DNA of 64,000 bases from Lachnospiraceae bacterium 28-4 (GTDB lineage: Bacteria; Bacillota; Clostridia; Lachnospirales; Lachnospiraceae): assembly GCA_000403275.2 (NCBI GenBank), contig KE159598.1:491226-555225 (forward strand), in the 5' to 3' direction. Position numbers and translations under genes: made by a program. Below are positions 25,763-34,528 of this stretch, in pieces. Positions within the stretch are counted from its first letter, which is position 1, and the number at the start of each line of letters is the position of its first letter. The notes beneath the pieces were generated by a model, which did no database searches, was not told where the DNA came from, and worked only from the letters and a program-made list of their open reading frames with translations.

Positions 25763-28498
25763 TTATTGCGCCGCAACACCGTTTTCCGGAGGCGGTTGTT
25801 GCTGTTGTTGTGCTTCTGCCGTCTGTTGTGCTGCCAGGGCAGCCGCTTGCTGCTGGGCCAGAATATCGCGCTGGATAATTTCATTGCGCTGTTGCTCCTG
25901 GATGGCTTCCCATCCCGGTACGGCGAAGAACTCAGCGTTGTGAGGACAGGAATTCGTCTGGTTTGCGGGCTGCGTTACCGAGGATACGCTGCCGTCAGGA
26001 TTCGTAATCTGCGTGGTAACGGAGGAGCCGCTTTGTAGCGATACATCTTCAATCGGAGTGAGTTCCAGTACGCCTTCTATTTTAAACGGACAGAGTTCGC
26101 ACGCCGGCATGCCGTTATACTGGCAGATCGCTCCCTGGTAATGGACATCGCAGCTTTCTGACGGCACAGTGCCATCGGCAAAATATTCCGTTTTAAGAGT
26201 GCCCTGCGTATCGCATAAGCCGGGTATCGGCAGTTTGCCTGATTTGGAGCATACGGTAGCCGTTACGATGCCAGGCGGGACGGAAAACGGTTCGTTGGGC
26301 AGTTCCGCATGGATCTGCGACATGACGGCGCGCCATAGTTTCTGGGCAAGCTTCCGTTCTTCTCCCTTGGCTAATTTTTCGTTATTATCAAAACCAGTCC
26401 AGGTGGTAGCCGTATAGTAAGGGGTAAAACCTGCAAACCATACGTCGTTATAATCGGAAGTAGTACCGGTTTTTCCGGCAATAGCCATACCGCCGAAGTT
26501 GACGGATCCGCCGGTTCCCTTTGTTACCACGTCCACCATGGCATCGGTCAGGAGAAAAGCAGTTGTTTCTTTGATGACTTGTTTGGCTTCCGACTGCGTA
26601 TTATCCAGAATGATATTGCCGTCGTGATCCACGACCGTGTTATACAGCTTTGGTTTGATATAAGTGCCATGGTTGGCAATCGTGGCATAGGATGCGTTCA
26701 GTTCCTCGTTTGTGACGCCATCAGTGATGCCTCCAAGAGCCAGTGACTGCTGGATATCGCTGAATATCTGCCCGTTAATTTCTTTGGATTCGACCAAAGT
26801 GGTAAAGCCGAAATTCTGTAAATAGTCGAAGCCAAGTCTGGGAGTAATCTGCGTCAATGTTTTTACCGCTACGATGTTCAGCGAGTCCTGAATACCCAGG
26901 CGCAAAGAACAAAGTCCCCGGTAAGATTCCCCATACCAGTTTCGAACCGGGGTTCCGCTGGCATAATGGAAAGGCGCGTCGTTCTGCACCGTAGCAAGAG
27001 TAAGTCCGGCATTATCCAGAGCGGGAGCATAGGTGGATACTACCTTGAAGGTAGAACCGGGCTGCCTTACCGTATCCGTGGCACGGTTTAGGGTACGGCT
27101 GCCCTCTTTTGCACCACGGCCGCCTACCATGGCGACTACCGCTCCGGTGCTGTGGTCTTCCACCACGAGAGAGACCTGGGGCTGGGGCGTCAGGTGGATA
27201 TTTTCTCCGGCTACCTTATCGCCCGGGCCGAGCATCGCCGCCTTATATGCTTCAATGGCTTCGTTGGCTTCTTCCTTGGAATTATAAATCAGGTTAAAAT
27301 TGCGGTCCTGTTCTTTATAATAGCTGCGGTACATTTCCGTACTGTGGTTTTCCATTTCGCCGTTTTGCTTTTGGATGGTAAGTTCATAATTCAAATACCA
27401 TTTTACATTGGCGGGATAATTTTCCTCGTTGCTGAAAACTTCGTCGCAGATTGCCTGGATTTTAGGATCCTGCGTGGAGTAAATTTTCAGGCCGCCCGTA
27501 TAAAGCAGCGTATAAGCCTGTGTCTCATTATATCCGGCAGCTACCAGATCGTCCAATACGTCGTCGGTCAGGGCATCCACAAAGTATGTATTGATGGAAG
27601 TTTCCTCGACCTCTTCATTGGTCGTCTGGATACGGGAATAAACATCGTCTGCCATGGCGATGTCGTATTCCGCCTGGGTAATATACTCCTGATCCAGCAT
27701 ATTTTTGAGTACCTTCGCCCGTCTTTCCGCATTATCTTCCGGATGGGAGATAGGATTATAGCGGGAAGGATTCTGGGTGATGCTGGCGATAACTGCGCAT
27801 TCGGAAAGGTTGAGTTCGCTGACCGATTTGTTAAAATAACGCTGGGATGCCGCCTGGACGCCCAAGGTATTCTGCCCGAGATTGATAGAGTTCATGTAGT
27901 TCAGAAGAATATCGTCTTTGGAAGTCGTTTTCTCCAGCTCCAGTGCCAGATACTGCTCCTGGATCTTACGTTCGATTTTGTCCATGTTCAGACCGCGTTC
28001 TTCTTTGGTCCAGTCCGTAAAAACGTTGTTTTTCAACAACTGCTGCGTAATGGTACTCGCTCCTTCCGAAAAATGCCTTGTGGTAAGGCCTTTGACTCCG
28101 GCACGAATAATTCCTTTGATGTCGATGCCGTTATGCTCATAAAAACGTTCGTCTTCGATCGCGACGAAAGCGTGGGCCAGATCTTCCGGTATCATGTCCA
28201 TGGTGACAGGGATACGGTTGGAATTCTCAGCAATCAGTTTGGCCGTCTGGTTGCCGTCGATATCATATACGAAGGTGGAAAAACCGGTAGGCTGTACGTT
28301 GATGTTGCCGATTTCCGGCGCGGTTTCAATAATACCCCGAAACAGGCCGAAGCCGGCGCTCGCGACAAGGATACCCGAAGCCACGATGGCGATAAGAGCA
28401 ACATTAAATAACGTAAGTACAAGTTTTCTTCCCCACTTCGCAGATGTAGAATGGAGTGCCTTTTGTTTTTTATGGACACCCTTTTTTCCGTAGTTCAT
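25763..28498 (-). CDS. Class A penicillin-binding protein (PBP1A type)
   Basis: 911 aa bifunctional peptidoglycan glycosyltransferase/transpeptidase. A cytoplasmic tail and one membrane helix (about 22-48) precede the GT51 domain, with EDERFYEHNGIDIKG near residue 115 and the EGASTITQQLLKN motif. The transpeptidase domain has SxxK in GSTFKVV, SxN in DSLNIV and KTGTT. The C-terminus is unusual: a cysteine-containing stretch (CDVHYQGAICQYNGMPACELC) and then a Gln/Ala/Pro-rich tail. The start at 28,498 has AAGGAGGAA; an earlier frame start adds 19 unlikely residues. Confidence 0.93.
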   Translation of the reverse strand: MNYGKKGVHKKQKALHSTSAKWGRKLVLTLFNVALIAIVASGILVASAGFGLFRGIIETAPEIGNINVQPTGFSTFVYDIDGNQTAKLIAENSNRIPVTMDMIPEDLAHAFVAIEDERFYEHNGIDIKGIIRAGVKGLTTRHFSEGASTITQQLLKNNVFTDWTKEERGLNMDKIERKIQEQYLALELEKTTSKDDILLNYMNSINLGQNTLGVQAASQRYFNKSVSELNLSECAVIASITQNPSRYNPISHPEDNAERRAKVLKNMLDQEYITQAEYDIAMADDVYSRIQTTNEEVEETSINTYFVDALTDDVLDDLVAAGYNETQAYTLLYTGGLKIYSTQDPKIQAICDEVFSNEENYPANVKWYLNYELTIQKQNGEMENHSTEMYRSYYKEQDRNFNLIYNSKEEANEAIEAYKAAMLGPGDKVAGENIHLTPQPQVSLVVEDHSTGAVVAMVGGRGAKEGSRTLNRATDTVRQPGSTFKVVSTYAPALDNAGLTLATVQNDAPFHYASGTPVRNWYGESYRGLCSLRLGIQDSLNIVAVKTLTQITPRLGFDYLQNFGFTTLVESKEINGQIFSDIQQSLALGGITDGVTNEELNASYATIANHGTYIKPKLYNTVVDHDGNIILDNTQSEAKQVIKETTAFLLTDAMVDVVTKGTGGSVNFGGMAIAGKTGTTSDYNDVWFAGFTPYYTATTWTGFDNNEKLAKGEERKLAQKLWRAVMSQIHAELPNEPFSVPPGIVTATVCSKSGKLPIPGLCDTQGTLKTEYFADGTVPSESCDVHYQGAICQYNGMPACELCPFKIEGVLELTPIEDVSLQSGSSVTTQITNPDGSVSSVTQPANQTNSCPHNAEFFAVPGWEAIQEQQRNEIIQRDILAQQQAAALAAQQTAEAQQQQQPPPENGVAAQ

Positions 28499-28567
28499 GA
28501 AAGTTCCTCCTTGAAGTGTGCATAAAATTTCAGTATTTTCAAAGATTAAGCACAACTTAGCATTTCA

Positions 28568-28596
28568 ATTATAGCAAAGTATAGGCGCGAAATAAA
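28568..28596 (-). promoter_or_regulatory. Probable promoter of the PBP gene
   Basis: On the minus strand TTTATT, 17 bp and TATAAT, about 70 bp before the start codon. Confidence 0.5.
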
Positions 28597-28723
28597 GTTT
28601 TTTCATAAAATTCTCACTTTATATTAAGAATTGTTCACAATAAGATACACTTTTATTCCCGCTTGTGCTAAAATAGAAAGGGTGTTCAGAAGTAAGACAA
28701 AGGGCGGCACGGGAGAAATTCGG

Positions 28724-29365
28724 ATGGAAAAGGAACTGGTATTTTTACCTTATAAAATGCTGCAAAGGGGCGGAAGCGGAGAGATCACGGAAAAAAAATC
28801 CCGCTTTATCGCTACGCTGGCTCCTGTGGAGTCGGAGGAGGAGGCTGCGGCGTTTATCGAATCGGTGAAGAAGAAATATTGGGATGCGAGGCATAACTGT
28901 TCCGCTTTTGTTCTCGGGGAAAGGGCGCAGATTACCAGATGCAGCGATGACGGGGAACCTGCCGGGACAGCCGGAAAGCCGATGCTGGAGGTATTGCTTG
29001 GTACGGGGGTAAGAAATGCGGCAGCCGTTGTGACCCGGTATTTTGGCGGGGTGCTTCTGGGGACGGGCGGCTTGGTGAGGGCTTATACTCAGGCTATGCA
29101 TGCAGGGCTGGATGCATGTCCGGTGGTGACCATGTGCTATGGAACCGAGCTGCGGCTTGTGACGGATTATAACGGAATCGGCAAGATCCAGTATATCCTG
29201 GGACAGCGCGGGCTGGAAATCAAAGAACCGGAATATACGGATATGGTTTCCATGAAGCTGACCGTTCCGTATGAGGACTGCCAGGGGCTTTGCAAGGAAC
29301 TGACGGAGGCCACGGCAGGACGGATAAAGATAGAAGAGCTGGGAAAAAAGTATTTTGCAAAATAG
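28724..29365 (+). CDS. YigZ/IMPACT-family protein
   Basis: 213 aa. The N-terminal IMPACT fold shows KKSRFIATLAPV, HNCSAFVLG, the signature SDDGEPAGTAGKPML, and TRYFGGVLLGTGGLVRAY. A C-terminal ferredoxin-like DUF1949 domain follows (about residues 140-210). The family is linked to translation control in eukaryotes and has unclear bacterial roles. The start at 28,724 follows GGGAGA; residues encoded upstream of it do not match the family. Confidence 0.9.
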   Translation: MEKELVFLPYKMLQRGGSGEITEKKSRFIATLAPVESEEEAAAFIESVKKKYWDARHNCSAFVLGERAQITRCSDDGEPAGTAGKPMLEVLLGTGVRNAAAVVTRYFGGVLLGTGGLVRAYTQAMHAGLDACPVVTMCYGTELRLVTDYNGIGKIQYILGQRGLEIKEPEYTDMVSMKLTVPYEDCQGLCKELTEATAGRIKIEELGKKYFAK

Positions 29366-29382
29366 CGGAATACATATATAAT
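29355..29382 (+). promoter_or_regulatory. Promoter for leader peptide and mgtE
   Basis: TTGCAA, 16 bp and TATAAT at the 3' edge of yigZ. The expected start near 29,389 leaves about 45 nt before the leader ORF. Confidence 0.55.
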
Positions 29383-29432
29383 CAAAAAGAACAGGAATAT
29401 TTCATGCGGTGTTGCGAAAGGAGGTGGTTTTT

Positions 29433-29543
29433 ATGAAAAAGAAAGTCAGTACGTCCAACCCGGATATACCTCTCCCCCGGCGGAGCATAAAAATCACATA
29501 TGGAGGAACATTGCTATGGATGAGATCAAAGAACTGGATGTAA
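29433..29543 (+). CDS. Proline-rich leader peptide upstream of mgtE (MgtL-like)
   Basis: 36 codons with an excellent SD (AAGGAGGTGG at 29,418-29,427). The peptide has basic residues, then NPDIPLPRRSIKITYGG. Enterobacterial MgtL, the leader that senses Mg2+ and proline for mgtA, contains PDPTPLPRRRLKL, so the central PxPLPRRxxKx pattern is shared. The mgtE SD (GGAGG) and start codon lie within this ORF, which ends 28 bp inside mgtE in another frame. Translation of the leader must therefore affect mgtE initiation. The existence of the ORF is seen directly; the Mg2+-sensing role is inferred from resemblance and position. Confidence 0.7.
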   Translation: MKKKVSTSNPDIPLPRRSIKITYGGTLLWMRSKNWM

Positions 29544-30865
29544 TTAGGGAATTGCTGGAGACCAAGCAGTATACAAGGCTCCGCCAGAGGATCGCCGATA
29601 TGAATATTGCGGATACCGCAGCGGTCATGGAGGAACTGGAGGAAGAGGAGCTTCTGAAAATATTCCGTATCCTGCCAAAGAGTATGGCTGCGGATGTATT
29701 TTCCTATCTCGAGGTGGACAGCCAGCAATTTATTATCGTTTCCCTTTCCGAAAGGGAGGCCGCCAATATTATCGATAACCTGATGGCGGACGATGCGACG
29801 GATTTGCTGGAGGAGATGCCGGCCAATATTGTAAAAAAGCTGCTCGCCAGCGCCAGGGCGGATACCAGAAGGGATATCAATCATCTTCTCAGGTATCCGG
29901 AAGATTCTGCCGGAAGTATTATGACGGTGGAATATGTGGATTTAAAGGAAAATATGACGGTAGAAGATGCCATACAGAGAATCAGAAAGGTAGGGGTGGA
30001 CAGCGAGACGATCAATATCTGCTACGTGCTGGATTCCAAAAGGACTCTCGTAGGAACGGTAGCGCTGCGCTATCTGCTGATCAGCCCGTCGGATGCCGTG
30101 ATCGGGGATATTATGCATGAAAATGTGGTATATCTGAATACGATGATGGATCAGGAAGAGGTTGCCAGGCAGTTTCAGAAGTATGACTTTACCTCTATGC
30201 CCGTGGCGGACAATGAGGGGAGGCTGGTAGGCATCATTACGGTGGACGATGTGGTGGACATCCTTCAGGAAGAAGCTACGGAAGATATAGAAAAAATGGC
30301 GGCTATCGTGCCGAGCGATAAGCCATATATGAAGACGGGAGTTTTGGAAACATGGAAAAAAAGAATTCCCTGGCTGCTTCTTTTGATGATCTCCGCCACA
30401 TTTACGGGAAGCATTATTACCTCTTTTGAGGATGCGCTCAGTGTTTTCCCTATATTGACAGCTTTTATCCCGATGCTGATGGATACGGGCGGTAATGCGG
30501 GAGGACAGGCGAGCGTTACGATTATCAGGGGGCTTTCCCTGAATGAGATCGGTTATTCGGATGTGCCGAAGATTCTCTGGAAAGAGCTGAGAGTGGCTTT
30601 TGCTTGCGGAGCGACGCTTTCCGTGGCTTATTTTGCAAAGCTGATGCTCTTTGACAGAGTGGGGCTTGGCGTGGCAGCGGTAGTATGTCTTACGCTGATC
30701 GCTGCTGTGGCGATCGCGAAGATGATCGGCTGCAGTTTGCCGGTGCTGGCGAAAAGACTGGGATTTGATCCGGCAGTGATGGCGAGTCCGTTTATTACGA
30801 CGATTGTGGACGCTCTGTCTCTGGTGATTTATTTTGCGATTGCCACGGAGATATTGCATGTATGA
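29516..30865 (+). CDS. mgtE: Magnesium transporter MgtE
   Basis: 449 aa Mg2+ channel/transporter. An N-terminal superhelical MgtE_N domain (about residues 10-125) has the expected acidic residues. Two CBS domains (about 130-255; GTVALRYLL, VADNEGRLVGIITVDDVVDIL) gate the channel in response to cytosolic Mg2+. Five membrane helices follow (about 278-447) with the pore signature PMLMDTGGNAGGQASVT. The start at 29,516 uses TGGAGGAA. Expression is probably tuned by the overlapping leader peptide in addition to the known protein-level gating. Confidence 0.95.
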   Translation: MDEIKELDVIRELLETKQYTRLRQRIADMNIADTAAVMEELEEEELLKIFRILPKSMAADVFSYLEVDSQQFIIVSLSEREAANIIDNLMADDATDLLEEMPANIVKKLLASARADTRRDINHLLRYPEDSAGSIMTVEYVDLKENMTVEDAIQRIRKVGVDSETINICYVLDSKRTLVGTVALRYLLISPSDAVIGDIMHENVVYLNTMMDQEEVARQFQKYDFTSMPVADNEGRLVGIITVDDVVDILQEEATEDIEKMAAIVPSDKPYMKTGVLETWKKRIPWLLLLMISATFTGSIITSFEDALSVFPILTAFIPMLMDTGGNAGGQASVTIIRGLSLNEIGYSDVPKILWKELRVAFACGATLSVAYFAKLMLFDRVGLGVAAVVCLTLIAAVAIAKMIGCSLPVLAKRLGFDPAVMASPFITTIVDALSLVIYFAIATEILHV

Positions 30866-30921
30866 AAAATGAGGGATGATAATTAAGGAAGAAACTGACA
30901 GAATAGAGAGGGTGTGGGGTT

Positions 30922-31734
30922 ATGATGGATGGTTTGTGGGTGACAATTATGGATATGGGGATTGCGCTGGCGATTGCCCTGTTACTGCCGATCGTGCTGC
31001 TGGTCGTATGGATGAAGAGAAACCGCGGGATAAAAATGTCGCCTTTCTGGGCGGGGGCTGCAGTGTTTGTAATATTTTCCCTGTTTCTGGAACAGATTTT
31101 ACATTATTTTGTTCTGATCAGGCCATCGGAGCTTTCCGAGTTTGTGAATGGGAACCAGTGGGCCTTTGTGCTGTATGGGTCGCTGGCGGCAGGGGTATTC
31201 GAAGAAACAGGGCGTTTTCTGGCATTTAAGACCGTACTGCGGAATAAGAAAGAAAGAGAAAACGCCATAACCTATGGGATAGGCCATGGCGGGATCGAAT
31301 CGATTCTGGTAGTAGGAGTCTCCATGGCCAGTTCCATGATCATGATTCTGACGGTCCGGTCGCTGGGAGGCGTGGACGGTTATGTGGCGCTTGTTCCCGA
31401 AAATACAAAAGATGTGGTAAGAGCGGCGGTGGAATCTTTGCTGCTTACCCCATCGTATTATTTTGTGCTGGCAGGGATTGAAAGAATTGCTACCATTATT
31501 TTTCATATAGCTCTGTCCGTATTCGTATTTTCTGCGGCTCGCAACTCTGCGAAATGGTATTTCTATCCTTTGGCCATTTTTATCCATATGTTTTTGGACA
31601 TCTTCGCGGTTCTGTATCAGAGAGACGTGCTGGGCAGCCTCGTGGTGACAGAGATGATGATCGCCGCAATTACTGCCCTTACCGCTTATTCGGCATACCG
31701 CATTTACCAGGGTATGCCCGAATCGGAAAATTAA
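30922..31734 (+). CDS. YhfC-family intramembrane metalloprotease-like protein
   Basis: 270 aa with about seven membrane helices. Motifs of the YhfC/CPBP-related group are present: FEETGRFLAFK, GIGHGGIESI and a late HMFLDIFAVLYQ. These place Glu, His and Asp residues in membrane helices as in glutamic-type intramembrane proteases. No substrate is known. It follows mgtE by 56 bp and converges on typA, the stop codons sharing TTAA. The second in-frame ATG at 30,925 is equally possible as start. Confidence 0.8.
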   Translation: MMDGLWVTIMDMGIALAIALLLPIVLLVVWMKRNRGIKMSPFWAGAAVFVIFSLFLEQILHYFVLIRPSELSEFVNGNQWAFVLYGSLAAGVFEETGRFLAFKTVLRNKKERENAITYGIGHGGIESILVVGVSMASSMIMILTVRSLGGVDGYVALVPENTKDVVRAAVESLLLTPSYYFVLAGIERIATIIFHIALSVFVFSAARNSAKWYFYPLAIFIHMFLDIFAVLYQRDVLGSLVVTEMMIAAITALTAYSAYRIYQGMPESEN

Positions 31735-33560
31735 TGGTGAAAGGAGGCTCTTTTCCTCATGGTGGGATCCAAGATTTTCTTGCGGATTCTTAAGGAAGAG
31801 GGCGTCACTTCTAACAGCTCGTCGGTATCGATGAACTCCAGCGCCTGTTCCAGACTCAGAACCTTGGGCGGCGTCAGGCGCAGCGCTTCGTCTGCGCTGG
31901 AGGAACGGGTATTGGTGAGCTGTTTTTTCTTGCACACGTTTAACTCAATGTCCTCTCCGCGGCTGTTCTGGCCTACAACCATGCCCGAATAAACTTTTTC
32001 TCCGGGGCCGATAAAGAGAGTTCCCCTTTCCTGTGCGTTGTATAGTCCGTAAGTGATCGCTTCACCGGCTTCAAATGCGATCAGGGAACCCTGTTTCCGA
32101 TATTGGATATCGCCTTTGTAGGGGCCGTAACCGTTAAAAGAACTGTTCATGATCCCGTTGCCCTTAGTATCCGTCATGAATTCGCCCCGATAACCGATCA
32201 ATCCCCGGGAAGGGATGGAGAATTCCAGGCGGGTATAGTTGCCGGAAGCAGCTCCCATATTTAACAGTTCTCCTTTTCGCTGGCTCAGTTTTTCAATGAC
32301 AGTTCCGGAAAATTCTTCCGGGACATCGACGTAAATAAGCTCCATCGGTTCCAGTTTTTTCCCGTTTTCATCCGTTTTATAAAGGACTTCCGCCTTGCTC
32401 ACTGCGAATTCATAGCCTTCCCGCCTCATATTTTCGATCAATACGGACAAATGAAGTTCTCCCCGGCCCGATACTTTGAAAGATTCCGTCGTATCCGTTT
32501 CCTCCACCCGCAGGGAAACGTCGGTGTTCAATTCCCGGAAAAGCCGGTCGCGGAGATGGCGGCTAGTGACATATTTGCCTTCCCTTCCGGCAAGAGGAGA
32601 GTCATTGACGATAAAATGCATGGCAATGGTAGGCTCCGAGATCTTCTGGAAAGGAATCGGAACCGGATTGTCCGGGGAGCAGAGTGTGTCGCCGATATGG
32701 ATATCCGCGATGCCGGAGATAGCCACGATAGAGCCGATGCCGGCCTCCTTCACATCTACCTTATTTAAACCGTCGAATTCATAAAGTTTGCTGATTTTCA
32801 CTTTTTTCATTTTGTCGGGTTCGTGGTGGTTGACAATGGCCACTTCCTGGTTGACCTTTACGCAGCCGTTGTCCACTTTTCCGACTCCGATCCTGCCTAC
32901 ATATTCGTTATAATCGATCGTGCTGATCAGTACCTGCGTTCCGGCTTCCGGGTCGCCTTCAGGGGCAGGAATATAGTCCAGAATCGTTTCAAAAAGGGGG
33001 GTCATGTCTTTCCCCCTGGTATCCATATCCAGGGAAGCAATTCCCGTTTTGGCGGAGGCGAAGATGAAGGGGCAGTCCAACTGCTCTTCACTGGCATCCA
33101 GATCGATAAACAGTTCCAGCACTTCATCGATAACCTCCCTTGGCCGCGCCTCAGGGCGGTCGATTTTATTGATGCATACGATAACGGGAAGCTGCAATTC
33201 CAAAGCCTTGCGCAGAACGAATTTTGTCTGCGGCATAGCGCCTTCAAAGGCGTCCACGACGAGAATAACGCCGTTTACCATTTTCAGGACGCGCTCCACC
33301 TCGCCGCCGAAATCGGCATGGCCCGGAGTATCGATAATATTGATTTTGGTATTTTTATAAATAACGGCAGTGTTTTTGGACAAAATGGTAATCCCCCGTT
33401 CCCGTTCGATATCGTTGGAGTCCATAACACGTTCCGCAACTTCCTGATTTTCACGGAAAACGCCGCTTTGTTTCAGCAGTTCGTCCACCAATGTAGTCTT
33501 GCCGTGGTCAACGTGGGCGATAATAGCAATGTTTCTTACGTCTTTTCTGGTTTGTTTCAT
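31731..33560 (-). CDS. typA: Ribosome-associated GTPase TypA/BipA
   Basis: 609 aa translational GTPase, a stress- and assembly-linked relative of EF-G. G1 is AHVDHGKTTL (residues 12-21), G2 includes RERGITI, G3 is DTPGHADFGGEV, G4 NKID and G5 SAKTG. Domain II (GRIGVGKVDNG), the EF-G-like domain and the C-terminal TypA-specific region (TRLEFSIPSRGLIGYRGEFMTDTKG) follow. The start at 33,560 is set by homology (MKQTRKDVRNIAIIAHVDH); the frame upstream runs into the hairpin element and is not coding. Confidence 0.96.
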   Translation of the reverse strand: MKQTRKDVRNIAIIAHVDHGKTTLVDELLKQSGVFRENQEVAERVMDSNDIERERGITILSKNTAVIYKNTKINIIDTPGHADFGGEVERVLKMVNGVILVVDAFEGAMPQTKFVLRKALELQLPVIVCINKIDRPEARPREVIDEVLELFIDLDASEEQLDCPFIFASAKTGIASLDMDTRGKDMTPLFETILDYIPAPEGDPEAGTQVLISTIDYNEYVGRIGVGKVDNGCVKVNQEVAIVNHHEPDKMKKVKISKLYEFDGLNKVDVKEAGIGSIVAISGIADIHIGDTLCSPDNPVPIPFQKISEPTIAMHFIVNDSPLAGREGKYVTSRHLRDRLFRELNTDVSLRVEETDTTESFKVSGRGELHLSVLIENMRREGYEFAVSKAEVLYKTDENGKKLEPMELIYVDVPEEFSGTVIEKLSQRKGELLNMGAASGNYTRLEFSIPSRGLIGYRGEFMTDTKGNGIMNSSFNGYGPYKGDIQYRKQGSLIAFEAGEAITYGLYNAQERGTLFIGPGEKVYSGMVVGQNSRGEDIELNVCKKKQLTNTRSSSADEALRLTPPKVLSLEQALEFIDTDELLEVTPSSLRIRKKILDPTMRKRASFHH

Positions 33561-33670
33561 AAATAATAACCATGCCTTTCTCTCAGCCTGTAAACAGACA
33601 TAATATTTGCGGTTTTTAAACTTGTATAGTATAGCACTGCGGCGGGGAAGTTGCAAGAGGGGAGTTGCAT

Positions 33671-33713
33671 CCGCTTGCGGTCCGCTCGCGGTTCGCTCGC
33701 GGTCCGCTCGTGG
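33671..33713 (+). repeat. 11-bp G+C-rich tandem repeat
   Basis: Almost four units of CCGCTCGCGGT (first copy CCGCTTGCGGT, third TCGCTCGCGGT, last partial), just outside the large inverted repeat that follows. Confidence 0.6.
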
Positions 33714-33724
33714 AAATCCATTCG

Positions 33725-34084
33725 GTTTTGAAGCTTTGGGGCGTGGCGGGGAAGGTGCAGGAGGCAAGGAAAAGAGTAGATGCAGGCGGGACGGGACAGG
33801 CGGTGCATGGATTTCCGTGCCGGCTTCGGGAAATGGATTTTCTAAATATTCCGGGAAAACAGACGTTATCGGACGCAACCGCCGGCTATTCGCCGTCCTG
33901 GCTCATCGCCGGCTTTTGGGGACATCCATGTCCCCAAATTGCTGTTTGCAGAACGGAATATTAAGAAAATCTCATTTCCCTGCGCGAAGCAGCGGAAATC
34001 CATGCACCGCCTGTCCCGTCCAGTCTCTGTCTGCCATTTCCGCGCTGTCTGCGCCTTTCCTGCTATGCCTCAGAGTTTCAAAAT
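33725..34084. repeat. Large imperfect inverted-repeat element, diverged
   Basis: The left arm 33,725-33,862 and right arm 33,942-34,084 pair along their length with scattered mismatches. The best block is GGACGGGACAGGCGGTGCAT plus GGATTTCCG, which is exact. The apex region holds GGGGACAT-CC-ATGTCCCC. No gene is seen between 33,561 and 34,177. It could be a degenerate miniature transposable element or a long structured RNA. Confidence 0.7.
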
Positions 34085-34132
34085 TGGCTTTTGTGGGAGC
34101 GTTGCATCTGTAGGGTGTTTATGTTAGAATTT

Positions 34133-34164
34133 AGGGAAATGGAAATGGAAATGGAAATGGAGGT
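34133..34164 (+). repeat. GGAAAT hexamer tandem repeat before the DUF3784 gene
   Basis: Five units of GGAAAT run into GGAGGTG. They create several in-frame ATGs ahead of the likely start at 34,178. Units of six keep frame, so copy change would move only the SD-to-start distance or the N-terminus. Confidence 0.5.
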
Positions 34165-34177
34165 GCTAAGATTAAAG

Positions 34178-34528
34178 ATGGAAGGCAGGATAATCGGTTT
34201 TATTATATGGTGCATTGCGGGCGGCTTGTTTGTATGTATGGGCATATATGCCAGATTTTTCAAAAGGCCGATGCCGATGGGATTTTGGGCGAATGCGGAG
34301 ATGTTCGAAGTGACGGATATAAAAAAATACAACCGTGCGGTATCCAGGCTGTTTTGTATATTTGGAATTGTATTTATTGCCTTGGGAATTCCTTTGCTCG
34401 ATGGACAGAACTCCGCATGGATTGTGCTTTCCATCGTGGGAGTGATGGCGGAAAGCATTGCGGCGATGGCGGTTTATTCGCTTATGATCGAGAAGAAGTA
34501 TAAAAAGGGCAGGGAGAATTTACAATGA
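34178..34528 (+). CDS. DUF3784 family membrane protein
   Basis: 116 aa with three hydrophobic helices: GFIIWCIAGGLFVCMGIYARFF, LFCIFGIVFIALGIPLL and the C-terminal VLSIVGVMAESIAAMAVYSLMI. The family signature FWANAEMFEVTDIKKYNRAVS lies between the first two. Function unknown; such proteins are common in Firmicutes. The start is uncertain: 34,178 fits the family, with GGAGGTG 12 bases upstream, but in-frame ATGs exist within the hexamer repeat. It overlaps azlC by four bases. Confidence 0.75.
   Translation: MEGRIIGFIIWCIAGGLFVCMGIYARFFKRPMPMGFWANAEMFEVTDIKKYNRAVSRLFCIFGIVFIALGIPLLDGQNSAWIVLSIVGVMAESIAAMAVYSLMIEKKYKKGRENLQ

Noticed and set aside
27152..28411. 419-codon open frame on the plus strand
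   Set aside because: It lies wholly antisense to the class A PBP gene, has no recognisable domain or SD, and arises from the codon bias of the opposite strand.
29383..29515. M-box or other Mg2+ riboswitch before mgtE
   Set aside because: The leader is only about 125 nt and is largely occupied by the leader ORF. No M-box core motifs are visible.
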